DNA of 64,000 bases from Maniola hyperantus (taxonomy: Eukaryota; Arthropoda; Insecta; Lepidoptera; Nymphalidae). Location of the stretch: NCBI RefSeq assembly GCF_902806685.2, contig NC_048560.1, positions 4,628,492 to 4,692,491 on the forward strand, read 5' to 3'. The position numbers and the translations under genes are program-made. The notes below the pieces were generated by a model, which saw nothing but the letters and a program-made list of their open reading frames with translations, was not told the origin of the DNA and made no database searches. Below, in pieces: positions 11,041 to 23,044 of this stretch (position 1 is the stretch's first letter; every line of letters starts with the position of its first letter).

Positions 11041-11445
11041 AAACAATCTTGTATAATTATTTTTTTATTATCTCAGAAGCTCAACCTGTTAAACAATTCA
11101 ATCTTTCTAAAAGCTCATAAATCTCGGCCAGTGACACTGATTCGGGAGCCAGTAAATCTTTTTAGCACCAGGCCAGTTGCCTGACCAAGCGATTAAACCT
11201 ACGTTACGGTTACCGCTAAACTTTGACCGTCTATGAATGCAAAATGAGTTGCACTAGTCAGCTAGTCTTGCAAGTGCGAGTACCTCATAAGATTTATGGG
11301 TCTAACCGGTGATAGTCTAGACTCTAGTGGTTAAGATTTTGGCCTTAAAATGGAAATCTAAATCAAATAATTTATTCTAATTAGGTATCATTGCACACTT
11401 TTTGATTGTCAAATTGTGGAACATAATAATGTAATAAAGCGAAGC

Positions 11446-11760
11446 TGTGGTAGCCTAGTGGTTAGGACGTCCGCCTTCCAATCGGAGGTCGGGGGTTCGA
11501 TCCCGGGCACGCACCTCTAACTTTTCGGAGTTATGTGCGTTTTTAAGTAATTAAAATATCACTTGCTTTAACGGTGAAGGAAAACATCGTAAGGAAGGGA
11601 AAGAATGCCTGAGAGTTCTCCATAATGTTCTCAAAGGTGTGTGAAGTCTGCCAATCCGCACTTGGCCAGCGTGGTAGACTATGGCCAAAACCCTTTTCAC
11701 TCTGAGAGGAGACCTGTGCTCTGTAGTGAGCCGGTGATGGGTTGATCATGATGACATTAT
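11446..11760 (+). mobile_element. SINE-1, nearly intact
   Basis: A tRNA-derived head with A-box-like TAGCCTAGTGGTTAGG and B-box GGGGTTCGATCCCGGGC, then the body CTAACTTTTCGGAGTTATG, TTTAACGGTGAAGGAAAAC and a GGGTTGATCATGATGA tail. It is the reference copy for SINE-1 in this window. Confidence 0.85.
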
Positions 11761-12159
11761 TCTTTCCTTCGATTCGAATCGCAGGCACGCACTACTTTTC
11801 GAAGATATGTACGTTTATGCAAATGCTTTTAATTAGCTTTTAGCCAAAATGGTGACGGCGGTGGTATGAATACTAAATTGTGCAATCTACTTTGTTTTTC
11901 ATTGCTGGTCAACGTTTAACGCTAACCGTGGCAAGCTTTAACTAACTGTGATGCAACTGGACCTAAGGCTCGCGCAGTTATGTCAACACGAGTTTGAGTT
12001 GCCACCGGCCACCGTTATTCTGACAGTTCACAGTTTGCGCAATGGCAATATTAAACCAGATATCTCACAGTCACACATACTTTACTATCTTGTAACCGTT
12101 TCATTAGGTTTCTTATTTTTAAAATGCTTTTTTTTTTTTAAAGCATACGCAATGTCAAG

Positions 12160-12405
12160 AGCCGTGATACCAATAGCCTAGTGGATAGGACTTCCACCTA
12201 TCCGGGAAATCGGGGGTTCGATCCCGGGCACGCACCATTAGATATCACTTGCTTTAACGCTGCATGCCTGAGGGTTCTATTGTTCTCAAAGGCGTGTGAA
12301 TACAAATCCGCACATGGCCAGCGTGGTGGTCTATGGCCAAACCCTTCTCATACTGAGAGGAAACCCGTACACAGAGCCGGCGATGGGTTTGGATTGATGA
12401 TGATG
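12160..12405 (+). mobile_element. SINE-1, internally deleted
   Basis: It has the head TAGCCTAGTGGATAGGAC and GGGGTTCGATCCCGGGC. The CTAACTTTTCGGAG segment is missing, so the head joins ATATCACTTGCTTTAACG after only a few bases. It ends in a GAT trinucleotide tail at 12393-12411. Confidence 0.75.
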
Positions 12406-12409
12406 ATGA

Positions 12410-12926
12410 TGAACGTCAAGCCTAGTGAAGCCTAGCGTCAAGTTATGGGCCCCGGATCTAGCCATTCACTTTGAGGGTGGCGTTTGGAAACTGCTGTGTG
12501 GGTCTTCTCAGTTTGGCTGGAACGGCCAGACGGGGGCTTCGAGGCTTAGCCTCCTTACCCCGGTGTGGCGCAGGGCAACTTTGTGCGCTGGTGTTATTCT
12601 TTGAGCCGAGATAAAACAATTTTTGGTTGGTTTGGTTGGGGGCCCATAGAGAGCACCGTTGCACCAAAAAGGTTAATCTTTTAAACTTGTTAGAGAAATG
12701 TATCTCTCAAGTCTCAAGTCTTACATAACAAAAATCAGTTAAGTATTTGCGTAAACATTTTGACAGAGCTTCGTGAGGAGGTCAGTGTGTCAGGGGTTAC
12801 CTGAGGTCACGCTTACGAGTTAATCGATAAAAAAACATTGACAGGTACCTGATGTACTTACTACTTACCTGATGGTGTATTGGAAATAGGGGCCAATTAA
12901 CGTTACCACATCGGAGTATGCATTTT
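12410..12926. other. Unassigned intergenic sequence
   Basis: A relatively GC-rich block (12440-12660) contains GGAACGGCCAGACGGGGGCT and could be an old LINE or SINE remnant, but no protein motif could be read in either strand. The rest shows nothing recognisable. Confidence 0.35.
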
Positions 12927-13300
12927 TTGGGTTCCGTACCTCAAAAGGAAAAACGGAAGCTTTGTAGAATCACTTTGTTGTCTGTCTGTCCGTCGTGTTT
13001 GTCAAGAAAATAGGGTACTTCCCGTTGACCTAGAATCATGAAATTTGGTAGGTAGGTCTTATAGCACAAGTAAAGGAATAAATCTGAAAACCGTGAATTT
13101 GTGGTTACATCACAAAGAATAATTAAAATGTGTTCTTGAACAAATAATTAGTTTTTTCAATTTTCAAAGTAAGATAACTATACCAAGTGGAGTATCATAT
13201 GAAATGGTTTTACCTGCACATTCTAAAACAGATTTTTATTTATTTTTACGCAGAACATTTTTGATTTATCGTGCAAAATGTCGAAAAAACGGGTCAGATC
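12927..13300 (+). mobile_element. A-family element, diverged and 3'-truncated
   Basis: It opens GGGTTCCGTACCTCAAAAGG and runs to the CGTGCAAAATGTCGAAAAA block. The CACTTGGCCGG end is replaced by a LINE-tail-like sequence ending TTTCTATCTATCTATG at 13376-13391. Confidence 0.65.
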
Positions 13301-13609
13301 GCCTTTGCATACAATTGTTTTTAGTTTCTTTGTTTTTTGTCTTGTTTATCTCATGTTTTATGTGAAATAAAGTTGTATTTCTATCTATCTATGAATTCCA
13401 GTGTTAATCTCTTTGAACCCACGGCCTAAACCGGCGACAAAGCACACTGCTGCGCCAAAGAGGTCGTCATTCGTCAGTACATGAGCTAGAGTATGTTAGC
13501 ATAACACAAAATGTATGACTTCAGACATTCGCAGCTGCTTTTCACACTCGTGCGATGACTAACGGTTTACAGACCAGTGCAGACACGTGATTGGTATCTA
13601 TTGGAGGTG

Positions 13610-13690
13610 TCAAACACGCCATTGAGATCTATAGAGCGCACTTTGACTTTGCTTAGACTTAAGATTGAGTTAAAATGAGACAGATTTATG
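13610..13690 (+). repeat. Half copy of MITE-7
   Basis: GATCTATAGAGCGCACTTTG followed by GACTTTGCTTAGACTTAAG matches one arm of the palindromic element at 61621-61777. The second arm is absent. Confidence 0.6.
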
Positions 13691-14655
13691 TGTGTGTAAT
13701 TCATTGGACAACGTTTCATGACGTAGTCTCGAACAAATGTACCGCCGACAATACTCGCACTAACGGAGTTTTCTGTAATCTGTACTATATCAAGAAGTTT
13801 CAAGACCTTCTTTCCACGCACATGCAAACTGTGGAACCAACTCCTATCGGCCGTGTTCCCACTAGATTACAACATGGGGCTATTCAAGGGGCGGTTCCTC
13901 TGGTGCTGCAAATGTTCATGGGCGGCGGTAATCATTTAACATCACGTGACCCGCCTGCTCGTTTGCTCGCTATCTGTATTTAAAAAAAAAAGACAATCAT
14001 CGGCCCAGCTGGTGTCCCGAGCACAACAGCGCTCGGAGGATCTCTAGTGCTATGGTCGAGCACCTGTGTGCTCCTGTACAGCTCTATGATGACGACTGTA
14101 GAATTAACTCACAACACTTAGGTAAGTAATCAAAACTTTAATTTTAAAATATGTACCTACGTTAAAATCTAAGGATACTTAACTACCCGTGCGAAAACAG
14201 GATGGGGTTACGTACAGTAAATAAATAAATAAAACTATTTATATGTGGGAGTGGAGACCCTAGGCTAGGACCATGGGAGTAGTGCAAAAAAATATTACGA
14301 GATATTTCACCGTTGAGCCTAGCTGTCCAGTGCGGAAATGCAACCAGTAATCAGCTAAGGTTAGATTTAAGTTTTATTGTAACATTTTCGTTGTTAGGAG
14401 TTAGTAAAGGGAATCGCTCAATTCAAATATCCTATTGGTTGGTGCATTAGGATTATGTACAAACAACAATCGCAAACTTTCTTCGTGTCAGCGGCAGGAA
14501 GCGCCAGATCGTGGAATACATAAAGCGTTGCGTAATGGACACGAGCGCGCACGCTACACAGTTCCGATGTATAATGGAAAGTAACGCTTTTGTTTATTTT
14601 ATTGCTAACTGGATAACTGCCAGATACTTCTAAGTGCACGCAACGACTGCAGGCT

Positions 14656-14963
14656 GCAACTTAAAAGATTTGAGGCAAAAGCTGCAACTTTGAAGATTTG
14701 AGGCAAAAGCTACAACTTAAAAGATTTGCGGCAAAAGCTGCAACTTAAAAGATTTGAGGCAAAAGCTCCAATTTAAATGATTTGAGGCAAAAGCTGCAAC
14801 TTAAAAGATTTGAGGCAAAAGCTACAACTTAAAAGATTTGCGGCAAAAGCTGCAACTTAAAAGATTTGAGGCAAAAGCTGCAACTTAAAAGATTTGAGGC
14901 AAAAGCTCCAATTTAAATGATTTGAGGCAAAAGCTGCAACTTACAAGATTTGAGGCAAAAGCT
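14656..14963 (+). repeat. 28-bp minisatellite, 11 units
   Basis: Eleven consecutive 28-bp units, each ending GATTTGAGGCAAAAGCT or its GCGGC variant, fill exactly 308 bp. Variant units recur in order (ACAAC/GCGGC type, standard, then CCAATTTAAATG type), so the array shows higher-order repeats of about four to five units. The 3' end abuts a LINE fragment. Confidence 0.9.
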
Positions 14964-14964
14964 G

Positions 14965-15200
14965 CGCTTGCTGATTCGCGGTCTCCACTCCAGAACACGT
15001 CTGCTCAGCGGCCATCGGTTCTGCGGCAGACGTGGCCTGCCTGCTGCCACTTCAACTGGCTAATTCGTGGAGCTATGTCGGTCACTCTTAGAGAGATAGC
15101 CCGCTCCATAGCAGGGTGAGCGACTTTGTACTTGTGGACCAGGCCACCTGTCAGTGTCTATGTTTCAGCGCCATAAGTCATCACAGGTAGCCAGGGGCCC
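14965..15200 (-). pseudogene. LINE (RTE-like) reverse-transcriptase fragment
   Basis: Read on the minus strand it encodes LPVMTYGAET, an AMERAISLRVTDIA helix and a LKWQQAGHVCRRTDGR block, with internal stops. These are the same C-terminal blocks as in the LINE at 32770-33007. The distal end is interrupted at the minisatellite. Confidence 0.65.
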
Positions 15201-15209
15201 TACCGCGGT

Positions 15210-15410
15210 TGTTTGACAGCTACAATGTCACGATCGCAATCATCTCTGATTGGTTAATGCTCGCTCAGTATTGGCTACAATGCATTGTTGCAACAAGAAT
15301 CGCACAAATTCAGCCAATCAGAACAATTGAGATTGTAATAAGGATTAATGCCGGTTTTAGACAATCGCCCTGCAGGACTACCTCTATGATCCAATCAAAC
15401 TAAATGATGT
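15210..15410 (+). repeat. Dispersed repeat H, uninterrupted copy
   Basis: It contains CAGCTACAATGTCACGATCG, GGCTACAATGCATTGTTGCA and CCAATCAGAACAATTGAG. The reverse complement occurs at 52133-52625, where it is split by a MITE-10 insertion, so this copy serves as the empty site. It has no coding content. Confidence 0.7.
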
Positions 15411-15474
15411 TGACACGTTCTTGAAACTAATGTCTGTGCCTGTGGTTTGCCAGATTTTCGTAAAAATAATTAGT

Positions 15475-15680
15475 TTCAAAGTTGCCCGCGACTTCGTCCG
15501 CGTGGATTTAAGTTTTTAACAATCCCGTGGGAACTGTTTGATTTCCGAGATAAAAAGTAGCCTATGTCACTCTCCAGGTCTTTATCTATACCCATGCAAA
15601 AAATCACGTCAATCGGTTGCTTCGTTGAGACGTGATTGAAGGACAAACCAACAAGCAAACACACTTTCGCATTTATAATA
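15475..15680 (-). mobile_element. C-family element (TTGT-microsatellite subtype)
   Basis: The plus strand starts at the terminal end (GCCCGCGACTTCGTCCGCG) and ends CGCATTTATAATATGGGTAC. The subtype with GTTGGTTTGTCCTTCAATCA in place of the GTCT run matches the copies at 19735 and 49375. Confidence 0.65.
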
Positions 15681-15816
15681 TGGGTACTGATTACGCGTAT
15701 AGGATAGTTTTATCCCGTAAAATAATAGAGTTAGTTCGGGATACGGCATTATCTATCTATGGCACCTTGATAAAAATGAGCCACGATCCCTGAAGTATCG
15801 CCAGGAGGGCGCGGCG

Positions 15817-16370
15817 AAGGTGATCAATATGTCATTGAACTTGAACTGGCATCAGTTCATTGCGCCACGCCTCGCGCCACAGATTATATTAGCCAACTAC
15901 CCGACCATAGACCAAAATTTATTTATTATTTATTTATTGGATATTGGATATTATTACATATTAAATGACATATAAAATACAGATAAAAAACAAGTAATAA
16001 TTAAGTAGACCTAGGTTTAGTAGACGTATGAATGGGCAACCCCTGCACTAGTAAACACGGTATTACAGTGGGTTGCCTTCTCCATTTCTAAAAACTTGAA
16101 TAAATGTTATTACAATTTGGTGCTCTAAGGTCGGACATGTTATACCGGTGTCTATTACAAGTGATAGAGGAGACATCAACCTGTATTTATTTTTGGTCTG
16201 GTGGGAGGCTTCGGCCGTGGCTAGTTACCAACCTACCGGTAAAGCCGTGTCGCCAAGCGATTTAGCGTTTCGGAAGGTGATCAATATGTCATTGAACTTG
16301 AACTGGCATCACTTAATTGCGCCACGCCTCGCGCCACAGATTATATTAGCCAACTATGCAACCATAGGCT
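15817..16370 (+). repeat. Direct repeat pair (about 97 bp each)
   Basis: 15817-15912 and 16274-16370 share GGTGATCAATATGTCATTGA, ACTTGAACTGGCATCA and CCACGCCTCGCGCCACAG almost without change. The second copy sits where a SINE-2 body breaks off after GCGATTTAGCG, so the duplicate appears inserted in that SINE. Confidence 0.7.
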
Positions 16371-16925
16371 AAAATAGAAGAGACATGGACCTGTATTTAT
16401 TTATTTTTGATTTGGTGGGAGGCTTTGGCCGTGGCTAGTTACCACCCTACCGTATCGCCAAGCGATTTAGCGTTCCGGTACGATGCCGTGTAGAAACACA
16501 TCAGGAGTAGGTATGGATTTAACGAAACTGCCAAACCCCTGCCAGGAATCGTACCCAGGACCTCCCAATAACAAGACGTTATACCAAGACCTTATACCTT
16601 AGACCAAGCCTTGCATCCTCCTTTGACGACCTCCCTGGCGCAGTGGTAAGCGCTGTGGTCTTATTAGTGGGAGGTCCCGGGTACGATTCCTGGCAGGAAT
16701 TTGGAATTTTATAATTTCTAAATTTCTGGTCTGGTCTGGTGGGAGGCCTCGGCCGTGGCTAGTTACCACCCAACCGGCAAAGCCGTGCCGCCAAGCGATT
16801 TAAAGGGGTATGGGTTTAATAAAAACTGTCATACTCCTTCCAGGTTAGCCCGCTCCCACCTTAGACTGCATCGTCACTTACCATCAGGTGAGATTGCAGT
16901 CAAGCTTGTATCTGAATAAAATAAA
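16190..16925 (+). mobile_element. SINE-2 cluster (two fragments and one full copy)
   Basis: Body fragments lie at 16196-16270 and 16400-16520. A full copy at 16624-16925 has the head GACCTCCCTGGCGCAGTGG, B-box-like GGGTACGATTCC and the 3' block GAGATTGCAGTCAAGC. Three copies of one family in 0.7 kb suggest local duplication or repeated insertion. Confidence 0.75.
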
Positions 16926-17419
16926 AAAAAATCTCCGGCTACTATGTAAAGGCTAAAGTAGCCTCTATCCATAGTAGCCGGTTGTCCTGGAAAAACAAAA
17001 ATTCCCACGGGATTTTTAAAAGCCTAAATCTACACGAGCGAAGCAGCGGGGATCAGCTAGTTATTAAATAAAATAAACACACCCAAATAATAATTTATAT
17101 CCTACCTTATTAAACCTTTCCCATCATTAGCACTTTTAGCAGATTATAAAAAGAGAAACTGTATAAAACATAAAGTGCAATTAACGCTCCCCTCGCTCCC
17201 TCGACGTAGCACTCCCGACTAGAGCTGGACCATTTCACAGGTAGCATGTGAAAAATCACGTGAAAAGCCTTTTCCTTTACATGTAACACCTTGCTACTAT
17301 TTCATCTTATACTTGAAGTAAATATAGGTATCCTGTGAAAAATCACTATGCAAAATCTCAAGTCTGAAATTGTTACATTTAATCCCGCTGCTAAGCATCA
17401 TATTACATATAGCATATTT

Positions 17420-18400
17420 CCGCATTTACACTCACGTCATGTGCGAAAATTCATTTTCTGTAAAAACCAACCTGATATTAGCCTCATTAACTCAACGGGA
17501 ACCCCCCCCCCCCCCCCCCATTGATTGCCGTACCTACTTTTAGCACAAGCTTTACGCTTAGTGAGAGGGGAAAGGAGAGGTTACTCATGATATTTTTTAA
17601 AACACTTTCTGTGAAAAATCGACTGTGAGATCACTGTTAAGGGAACCTACCCATTGCACTATTGTCGTACCTACTCCTAACACAAGCTTTACGCTTAGTG
17701 AGAGGGGAAAGGAGAGGTTAGTCATGATATTTTTTAAACCACTTTCCGTGAAAAATCGCCTGTGAAATCACTGTGAAGAAAAATAATAAATTCACCAAAT
17801 GAAAAGATTCAAAGTTAGCAATCATGGTCATCGCCACTCCCGACAAAATGAAACAGGCAGAATGGATGAGTTAAACGCTATGAGTTGATTTATTGCGAAC
17901 CACCCCTAGGCACAATGAGCGCCCCTACAGAAAACGGTTATGAAAATCCATAGAAAATAACGATCTGTTACAACAAAAGTTCAAAAATGTTTTTGTTTTT
18001 AGGGTTTCATACCTTTACTCTTAGTTGGAGGGGAAAGGAGAGGTAATTTTTTTTATTCATTATAGGCAAACGCTTGACCACAATCACACCAGATGAAAGT
18101 GATTCAGATAAGATAGTTAGTCAGATATTTTTTAAACACGTTCTGTAAAAATTGCCAGTGAAATCACTGTGAAGAGAAAATAAATTCACCAAATGAAAAT
18201 ATTCAAAGTTAGCAATCATGCCCTTCACCACTCCCGACAAAATGAAACAGGCAGAATGGATTAGTTTAACGCTATGAGTTGATTTATTGCGAACCACCCC
18301 TAGGCACCATGAGGGCCCCTACAGAAAGCGGTTATGAGAATCCATAGAAAATAACGATGTGTTACAACAAAAGTTCAAAAATGTTTTTGTTTTTTTGCTT
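17420..18400 (+). repeat. Local tandem duplications and a poly-C run
   Basis: A C run of about 18 bases sits near 17502-17519. A block with CACAAGCTTTACGCTTAGTG and GAGAGGGGAAAGGAGAGG occurs at about 17540 and 17682. A block with AAATTCACCAAATGAAAA through CACCCCTAGGCAC occurs at about 17790-18000 and 18182-18395. The GAGAGGGGAAAGGAGAGG motif also appears inverted beside SINE-3 at 60490, so part of this array derives from a SINE-3 body. Confidence 0.7.
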
Positions 18401-18453
18401 ACGTTTTCAATATACAAATGAAAATCTGGCAGGCAATAGAGAATTATGTAATG

Positions 18454-18624
18454 GGCAGATTACACCTACCGAGTACAGTGGCGAGTCAGTGTCCTCGGCC
18501 GAGTACTCGGTTGGTATAAACACTTTAACGAGTGCAATTTCGCCACAATTTCTCAGCCACAGCACTGTCTCGGCCGAGTGACATTTTACTATCTCGCTTC
18601 ACTACTCGGTAGGTGTAATCTGCC
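18454..18624. mobile_element. MITE-8
   Basis: A 171-bp palindromic element with perfect 22-bp inverted ends beginning GGCAGATTACACCTACCGAG. The interior contains inverted CGGCCGAGTACTCGG-like blocks. The target duplication is not clear. No coding capacity. Confidence 0.75.
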
Positions 18625-18670
18625 ATAAGGCAAGCACGCTCCAGCGTCCATCTGAGGTTTCGAGTACCTA

Positions 18671-19680
18671 CTCATGGTCATAGATCGCAACGGGTAACAG
18701 ATACTCGGTGTAATTTATGCTCAGCTAAACTCAGCTAGTTTACACTTTACACACACGGTCGACTGTATAACGCGTTATGTTATGCACTGATGAACATTGT
18801 CTGTGATGTATTGTGCTGCGTGTATCTCTACATTAGTAGATTGCAGACTGATTACTCCGAAGGTAAGGTAATCTATAGATAGTCAGAAAATTTGAAACCT
18901 AACCATTGTACTCATGGTCATAGATCGCAACGGGTAACAGCTACTCGATGTTAATTTATGCTCAGCTAAGTTCAGCCAGTTTACACTTTACACACGCGGT
19001 CGACTGTATAACGCTTCATGTTATGCACTGATGAGCATTGTCTGTGATGTATTGTGCTGCGTGTATCTCTACATTAGTAGATTGCAGACTGATTACTCCG
19101 AAGGTAACTGGTAAGGTAATCTATAGATAGTCAGAAAATTTGGGACCTAACCATTGTACTCATGGTCATAGATCGCAACGGGTAACAGCTACTCGATGTT
19201 AATTTATGCCCAGCTAAGTTCAGCTAGTTTACACTTTACACACGCGGTCGACTGTATAACGCTTTATGTTATGCACTGATGAGCATTGTCTGTGATGTAT
19301 TGTGCTGCGTGTATCTCTACATTAGTAGATTGCAGACTGATTACTCTGAAGGTAACTGGTAAGGTAATCTATAGATAGTCAGAAAATTTGGGACCTAACC
19401 ATTGTACCCATGGTCATAGATCGCAACGGGTAACAGATACTCGATGTTAATTTATGCTCAGCTAAACTCAGCTAGTTTACACTTTTTACACACACGGTCG
19501 ACTGTATAACGCGTTATGTTATGCACTGACGAGCATTGTCTGTGATGTATTGTGCTGCGTGTATCTCTACATTAGTAATCTATAGATAGTCAGAAAATTT
19601 GGAACCTAACCATTGTACTCATGTGTGAAGGTAAGGTAATCTCTGGATAGTGAGTTTTGGAACCTAAATCCTAACCATTG
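18671..19680 (+). repeat. Satellite-like tandem array, 240-248-bp unit
   Basis: Units start at 18671, 18911, 19159 and 19407 with CATGGTCATAGATCGCAACG, and each contains ACGGTCGACTGTATAACGC or its GCGGTCGAC variant. Periods are 240, 248 and 248 bp. The length step comes from a small AACTGGT duplication near the unit end in copies 2 and 3. Copy 4 is deleted near 19575, and a partial fifth unit decays after 19620. Confidence 0.9.
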
Positions 19681-19734
19681 GGATTTTGCTCTGAAACTCT
19701 GTTTCTTCTCGAAAGAATCAGCATCAATACCCAT

Positions 19735-20085
19735 ATTATATATGCGAAAGTGTGTTCGTTTGTTGGTTTATTGGTTTGTCCTTCAATCACGTCGCAACGG
19801 TTCGACGTGTTTTTTGCATGGATATACCTAAAGACTTGGAGAGTGACATAGGCACCAAAGGTTGCCTGGTAGAGATTGTTGTGAGCAATAAGGCCGCCTA
19901 TGCATACAATATTTTTTTAGTTTTAGTTTTCATATTTTTTTTGTATGCAATAAAGTATTTCTATCTATTTTCTATCTACCTATAGGCTACTTTTCATCCC
20001 GCAAAATTAAAGGTATCCCACGGAATTCTATCTCTATCGGAACTAAATCCACGCGGACGAAGCCGCGGGCATCAGCTAGTTCTTA
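19735..20085 (+). mobile_element. C-family element interrupted by a LINE-tail-like insert
   Basis: The 5' part (CCCATATTATATATGCGAAA to GAGAGTGACATAGGC, 19728-19853) and the 3' part (TAGGCTACTTTTCATCCCGC to GCGGGCATCAGCTAG, 19983-20080) are separated by about 130 bp. The insert ends in AAAGTATTTCTATCT, like the insert tail at 13376. Confidence 0.65.
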
Positions 20086-20089
20086 ATAA

Positions 20090-21820
20090 ATGTGTTTCAA
20101 TCCAATACAATTTTCTCCTTAAAAAGAACGTAAAAGTGGAACATTGGAAACCGTCTGCCTCTCAAAAGATTTGAAGATGAGTAGTCATATCATAGGGTTT
20201 TATTAAACTTTAAACAAAAAAAAGTAACTCAAGAATTAATGTTGATCCTATTTGTTTGCATTTCAAGTTTGAGCGCAGAAAAGATCTGTATTTATTTTTT
20301 CAACATGACGATTGACGCGTCAACGAACGCGCGTTGCATTCAGTTCGCACGCCATGACGTCATTTGGGTTTAGGGTTGCCACTTCGTGCAATTTTTTATT
20401 TCATAAGCAAGGCGTAATTAAAAAACACGACTGTGCTGCCAAAAAACGTACTAAAAAGTTAAAAAAAAGATTTTTTCAAAAAAATAAATATAGCCAGGAT
20501 CACTCGGGATGATGTCAGGATCCTAACGATACCCCATACATCCAAATATGTCCAAGCATTTAGAAGTTATGGTGGAATAAATAAACATACATAAACTCTG
20601 AAAACATTATACTAAGGAAAAATTTGTCAGGGTCTTGAACCCTTCCATTAATCACATAATGGTAGGGGTTTTCTGAGGAGGGTTCCCAGATTCTTCCGCT
20701 TGTGAAATCAGAAGAATCGCAGGAAGCCGCTGGAATCGGACAGTGCAAGACTGTGACGTATGAAAGACCCTATAAGAGACAAATGTTCAGCAGAGGACGT
20801 CCCTATATCGTTTGACGACAATTAAAACGGTCATCAGATGTTAGTAAAAATAACTCTCTTTTTAGTAAATTGTCAGCTAATCTGCATTTGGCCAGTGTGA
20901 TAGACTATGGCCAAACCCTTCTCATTCAGAGTCCCGTGCTTAGTAGTGAGCTGGCGATAGGTTCTAGTAAAGGTAAAGTTCAAATTACTATCTAAACATT
21001 GGTCAAATTGATTTCGCTAAATTGGTAGCATTACTATTTTTATGTTATATAAGTATTCGATACGCTGATATTAGTTTCAAAAACAGCTAGGTGGCAACCC
21101 TAGCCATGTTCGATTAATTTCTTAACAAGGGCTACAATGTTCTCTGTTTGTTTCTTTGTTTGTTGTTTTAAAGCAAACGAATGAAGATAAATAGTGTAAG
21201 AAAATGACTGCATTTACTTACGAGTTAGAAGGTACAAGTTTCGTTCCTAATAATATGGGTGCGTTTATTTGACACGAATTGAGTAGCTGGCTAACAAAAC
21301 GGTGTAATTACACTTCTAGTCAAAATAATTTTTTTATTCGGATTTCGGCATCGATATAAATTACAAGATATGGTCAAGCGAACAAAATTTATCACGGTTT
21401 AGAAACCAAATAAATCAGCGCCACCTCTTAGATACTAATGAACGACCCGTTTGATATCAGACGTCACTGAGGTTGCATTGGTGTTAAAGCACCACTGAGT
21501 CGGTGCCATTTTATTTGTTCAATAGCCCTGTCCATACGAAGTAATATATAAGTCAATGTTTCTAAGCAAATCGGCGCGCAACCTAAGTTTGTGAAGTCAA
21601 TCACTAAATACTACTCGTAAGTAATTTCCAAACAAAGGAAACCTGGCAAACCAGAGACACAGAATATATTTAAGTTTCTAGAATATCTTTACAAAATTTC
21701 ATAGAGTTTGATTGGTTAATAATTAATATTCATATGCTAACCAAACTGCATTTGTGTGGGAGAACACAGGGGAACGCGCTAGGAAAACTTCTCTTAAAAA
21801 TTTTTGCACTTTCCTATACA
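20090..21820. other. Mostly unassigned intergenic sequence
   Basis: The only recognised item is a SINE-1 body fragment at about 20875-20965 (GGCCAGTGTGATAGACTATG). The open frames here are short and show no domain, codon pattern or splice context that would support a gene. Confidence 0.4.
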
Positions 21821-21823
21821 AGC

Positions 21824-22390
21824 TGTGATAGCCTAGTGGTTAGGACGCCCTCCTTCTAATCGGTGGATAATTTTGGTGAATTGGGTTCGGTCCCGGGCAC
21901 GCATCTCTAACTTTTCAAAGTTATGTGCGTTTTAAGTAATTGAATACCACAAACATTGTGAGGAAGCCTGCATGCCTGAGAGTTCTCCATAATTTTTATT
22001 TTATTTTATTTTATTTATTAAATTAACTAACGGCTACTTACACTAATACATTTTAAAAAAAACTTAATTCTGAAAATATTACTTACTAAATGTAGTCGCC
22101 AATAATTATAAGTTAATACAACATTTACAAACATTATGTGACAAAATAAAAATATAAACATCAATAAGATTACAGATAATACTTCCTACTCAAGAAACCT
22201 ATACAAAGAGTCAGAATTAATGTCAAAAATGTTATGAATGTTATAATGTTCTCAAACGTGTGTAAAGTCTATCAATCCGCACATGGCCAGCGTGGTAGAC
22301 TATGGCCAAACCCTTCTCACTCTGAGAGGAGACCCGTGCTCTGCAGTGAGCCGGCGCGGCGATGGGTTGATTAAGCTGATGATGATGTTA
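21824..22390 (+). mobile_element. SINE-1 split by an AT-rich insert
   Basis: The head and first half (21824-21990) and the second half (22236-22390) belong to one SINE-1. About 245 bp of AT-rich sequence with a TTTTA-repeat left edge interrupts it at CCATAAT, with a possible ATAAT duplication at the right edge. The insert looks like an antisense poly-A retroelement tail, but carries no readable protein. Confidence 0.65.
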
Positions 22391-22439
22391 AATGTTACTT
22401 AAGTTCTACCTTAAAATAGGTTTTTGTTTTAAATATTCA

Positions 22440-22750
22440 GATACAAATTAGCCCTTGACTGCAATCTCACCTGGTGGTAAGTGACGATGCATTCTAAGAT
22501 GGAAACGGGCTAACCTGGAAGGGGTATGGCAGTTTTAAATAAACCCATGTCCCTTTGTTTACTACACGGCATCGTACCGGAACGCTAAATCGATTGGCGG
22601 CACGGTAGGGTAGTAACTAGCCACGACCGAAGCCTACCACCAAACCAGACCAGAAATTTAGAAATTATAAACTTCCAAATCCCTGCCAGAAATCGAATCC
22701 GGGACCCACTAATAAGACCATAGCGCTTACCACTGCGCCAGGGAGATCGA
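22440..22750 (-). mobile_element. SINE-2, nearly full length
   Basis: The plus strand reads from the 3' end (CAAATTAGCCCTTGACTGC) to the inverted tRNA-like head (GAAATCGAATCCGGGAC, CACTGCGCCAGGGAG). Confidence 0.8.
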
Positions 22751-23044
22751 CGGTCGTCAAAGGTCTAGGTAGGTACAATTAAGCTTTATAAAGGTTTTAT
22801 TATCCTAAAATCTACCCACGTCGATTTTTGGCAACGCAGCGAGCACAGAGTCGTACGCATGCGCGGCGCTGCAGACGTGCAGACGTCTAGACGGGGTGGC
22901 TTCAGGTTATAATGTAGGCTAAGACACTACTGGTCTTTTTGGTCGCCATTCATGAATACAATGCACATTTCCCACCTCTGATTCTATGAAATACGAAATC
23001 AATTTTCTCTGAAACAAACTTTTGGCGACCATCATCTATCAGTT

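Noticed and set aside
11446..11520. tRNA-like sequence with good A and B boxes
   Set aside because: It is the head of SINE-1, repeated many times; no acceptor stem or complete cloverleaf fits a functional tRNA.
14656..14963. Regular repeats resembling a CRISPR array
   Set aside because: Units are contiguous without variable spacers and the genome is eukaryotic; it is a minisatellite.
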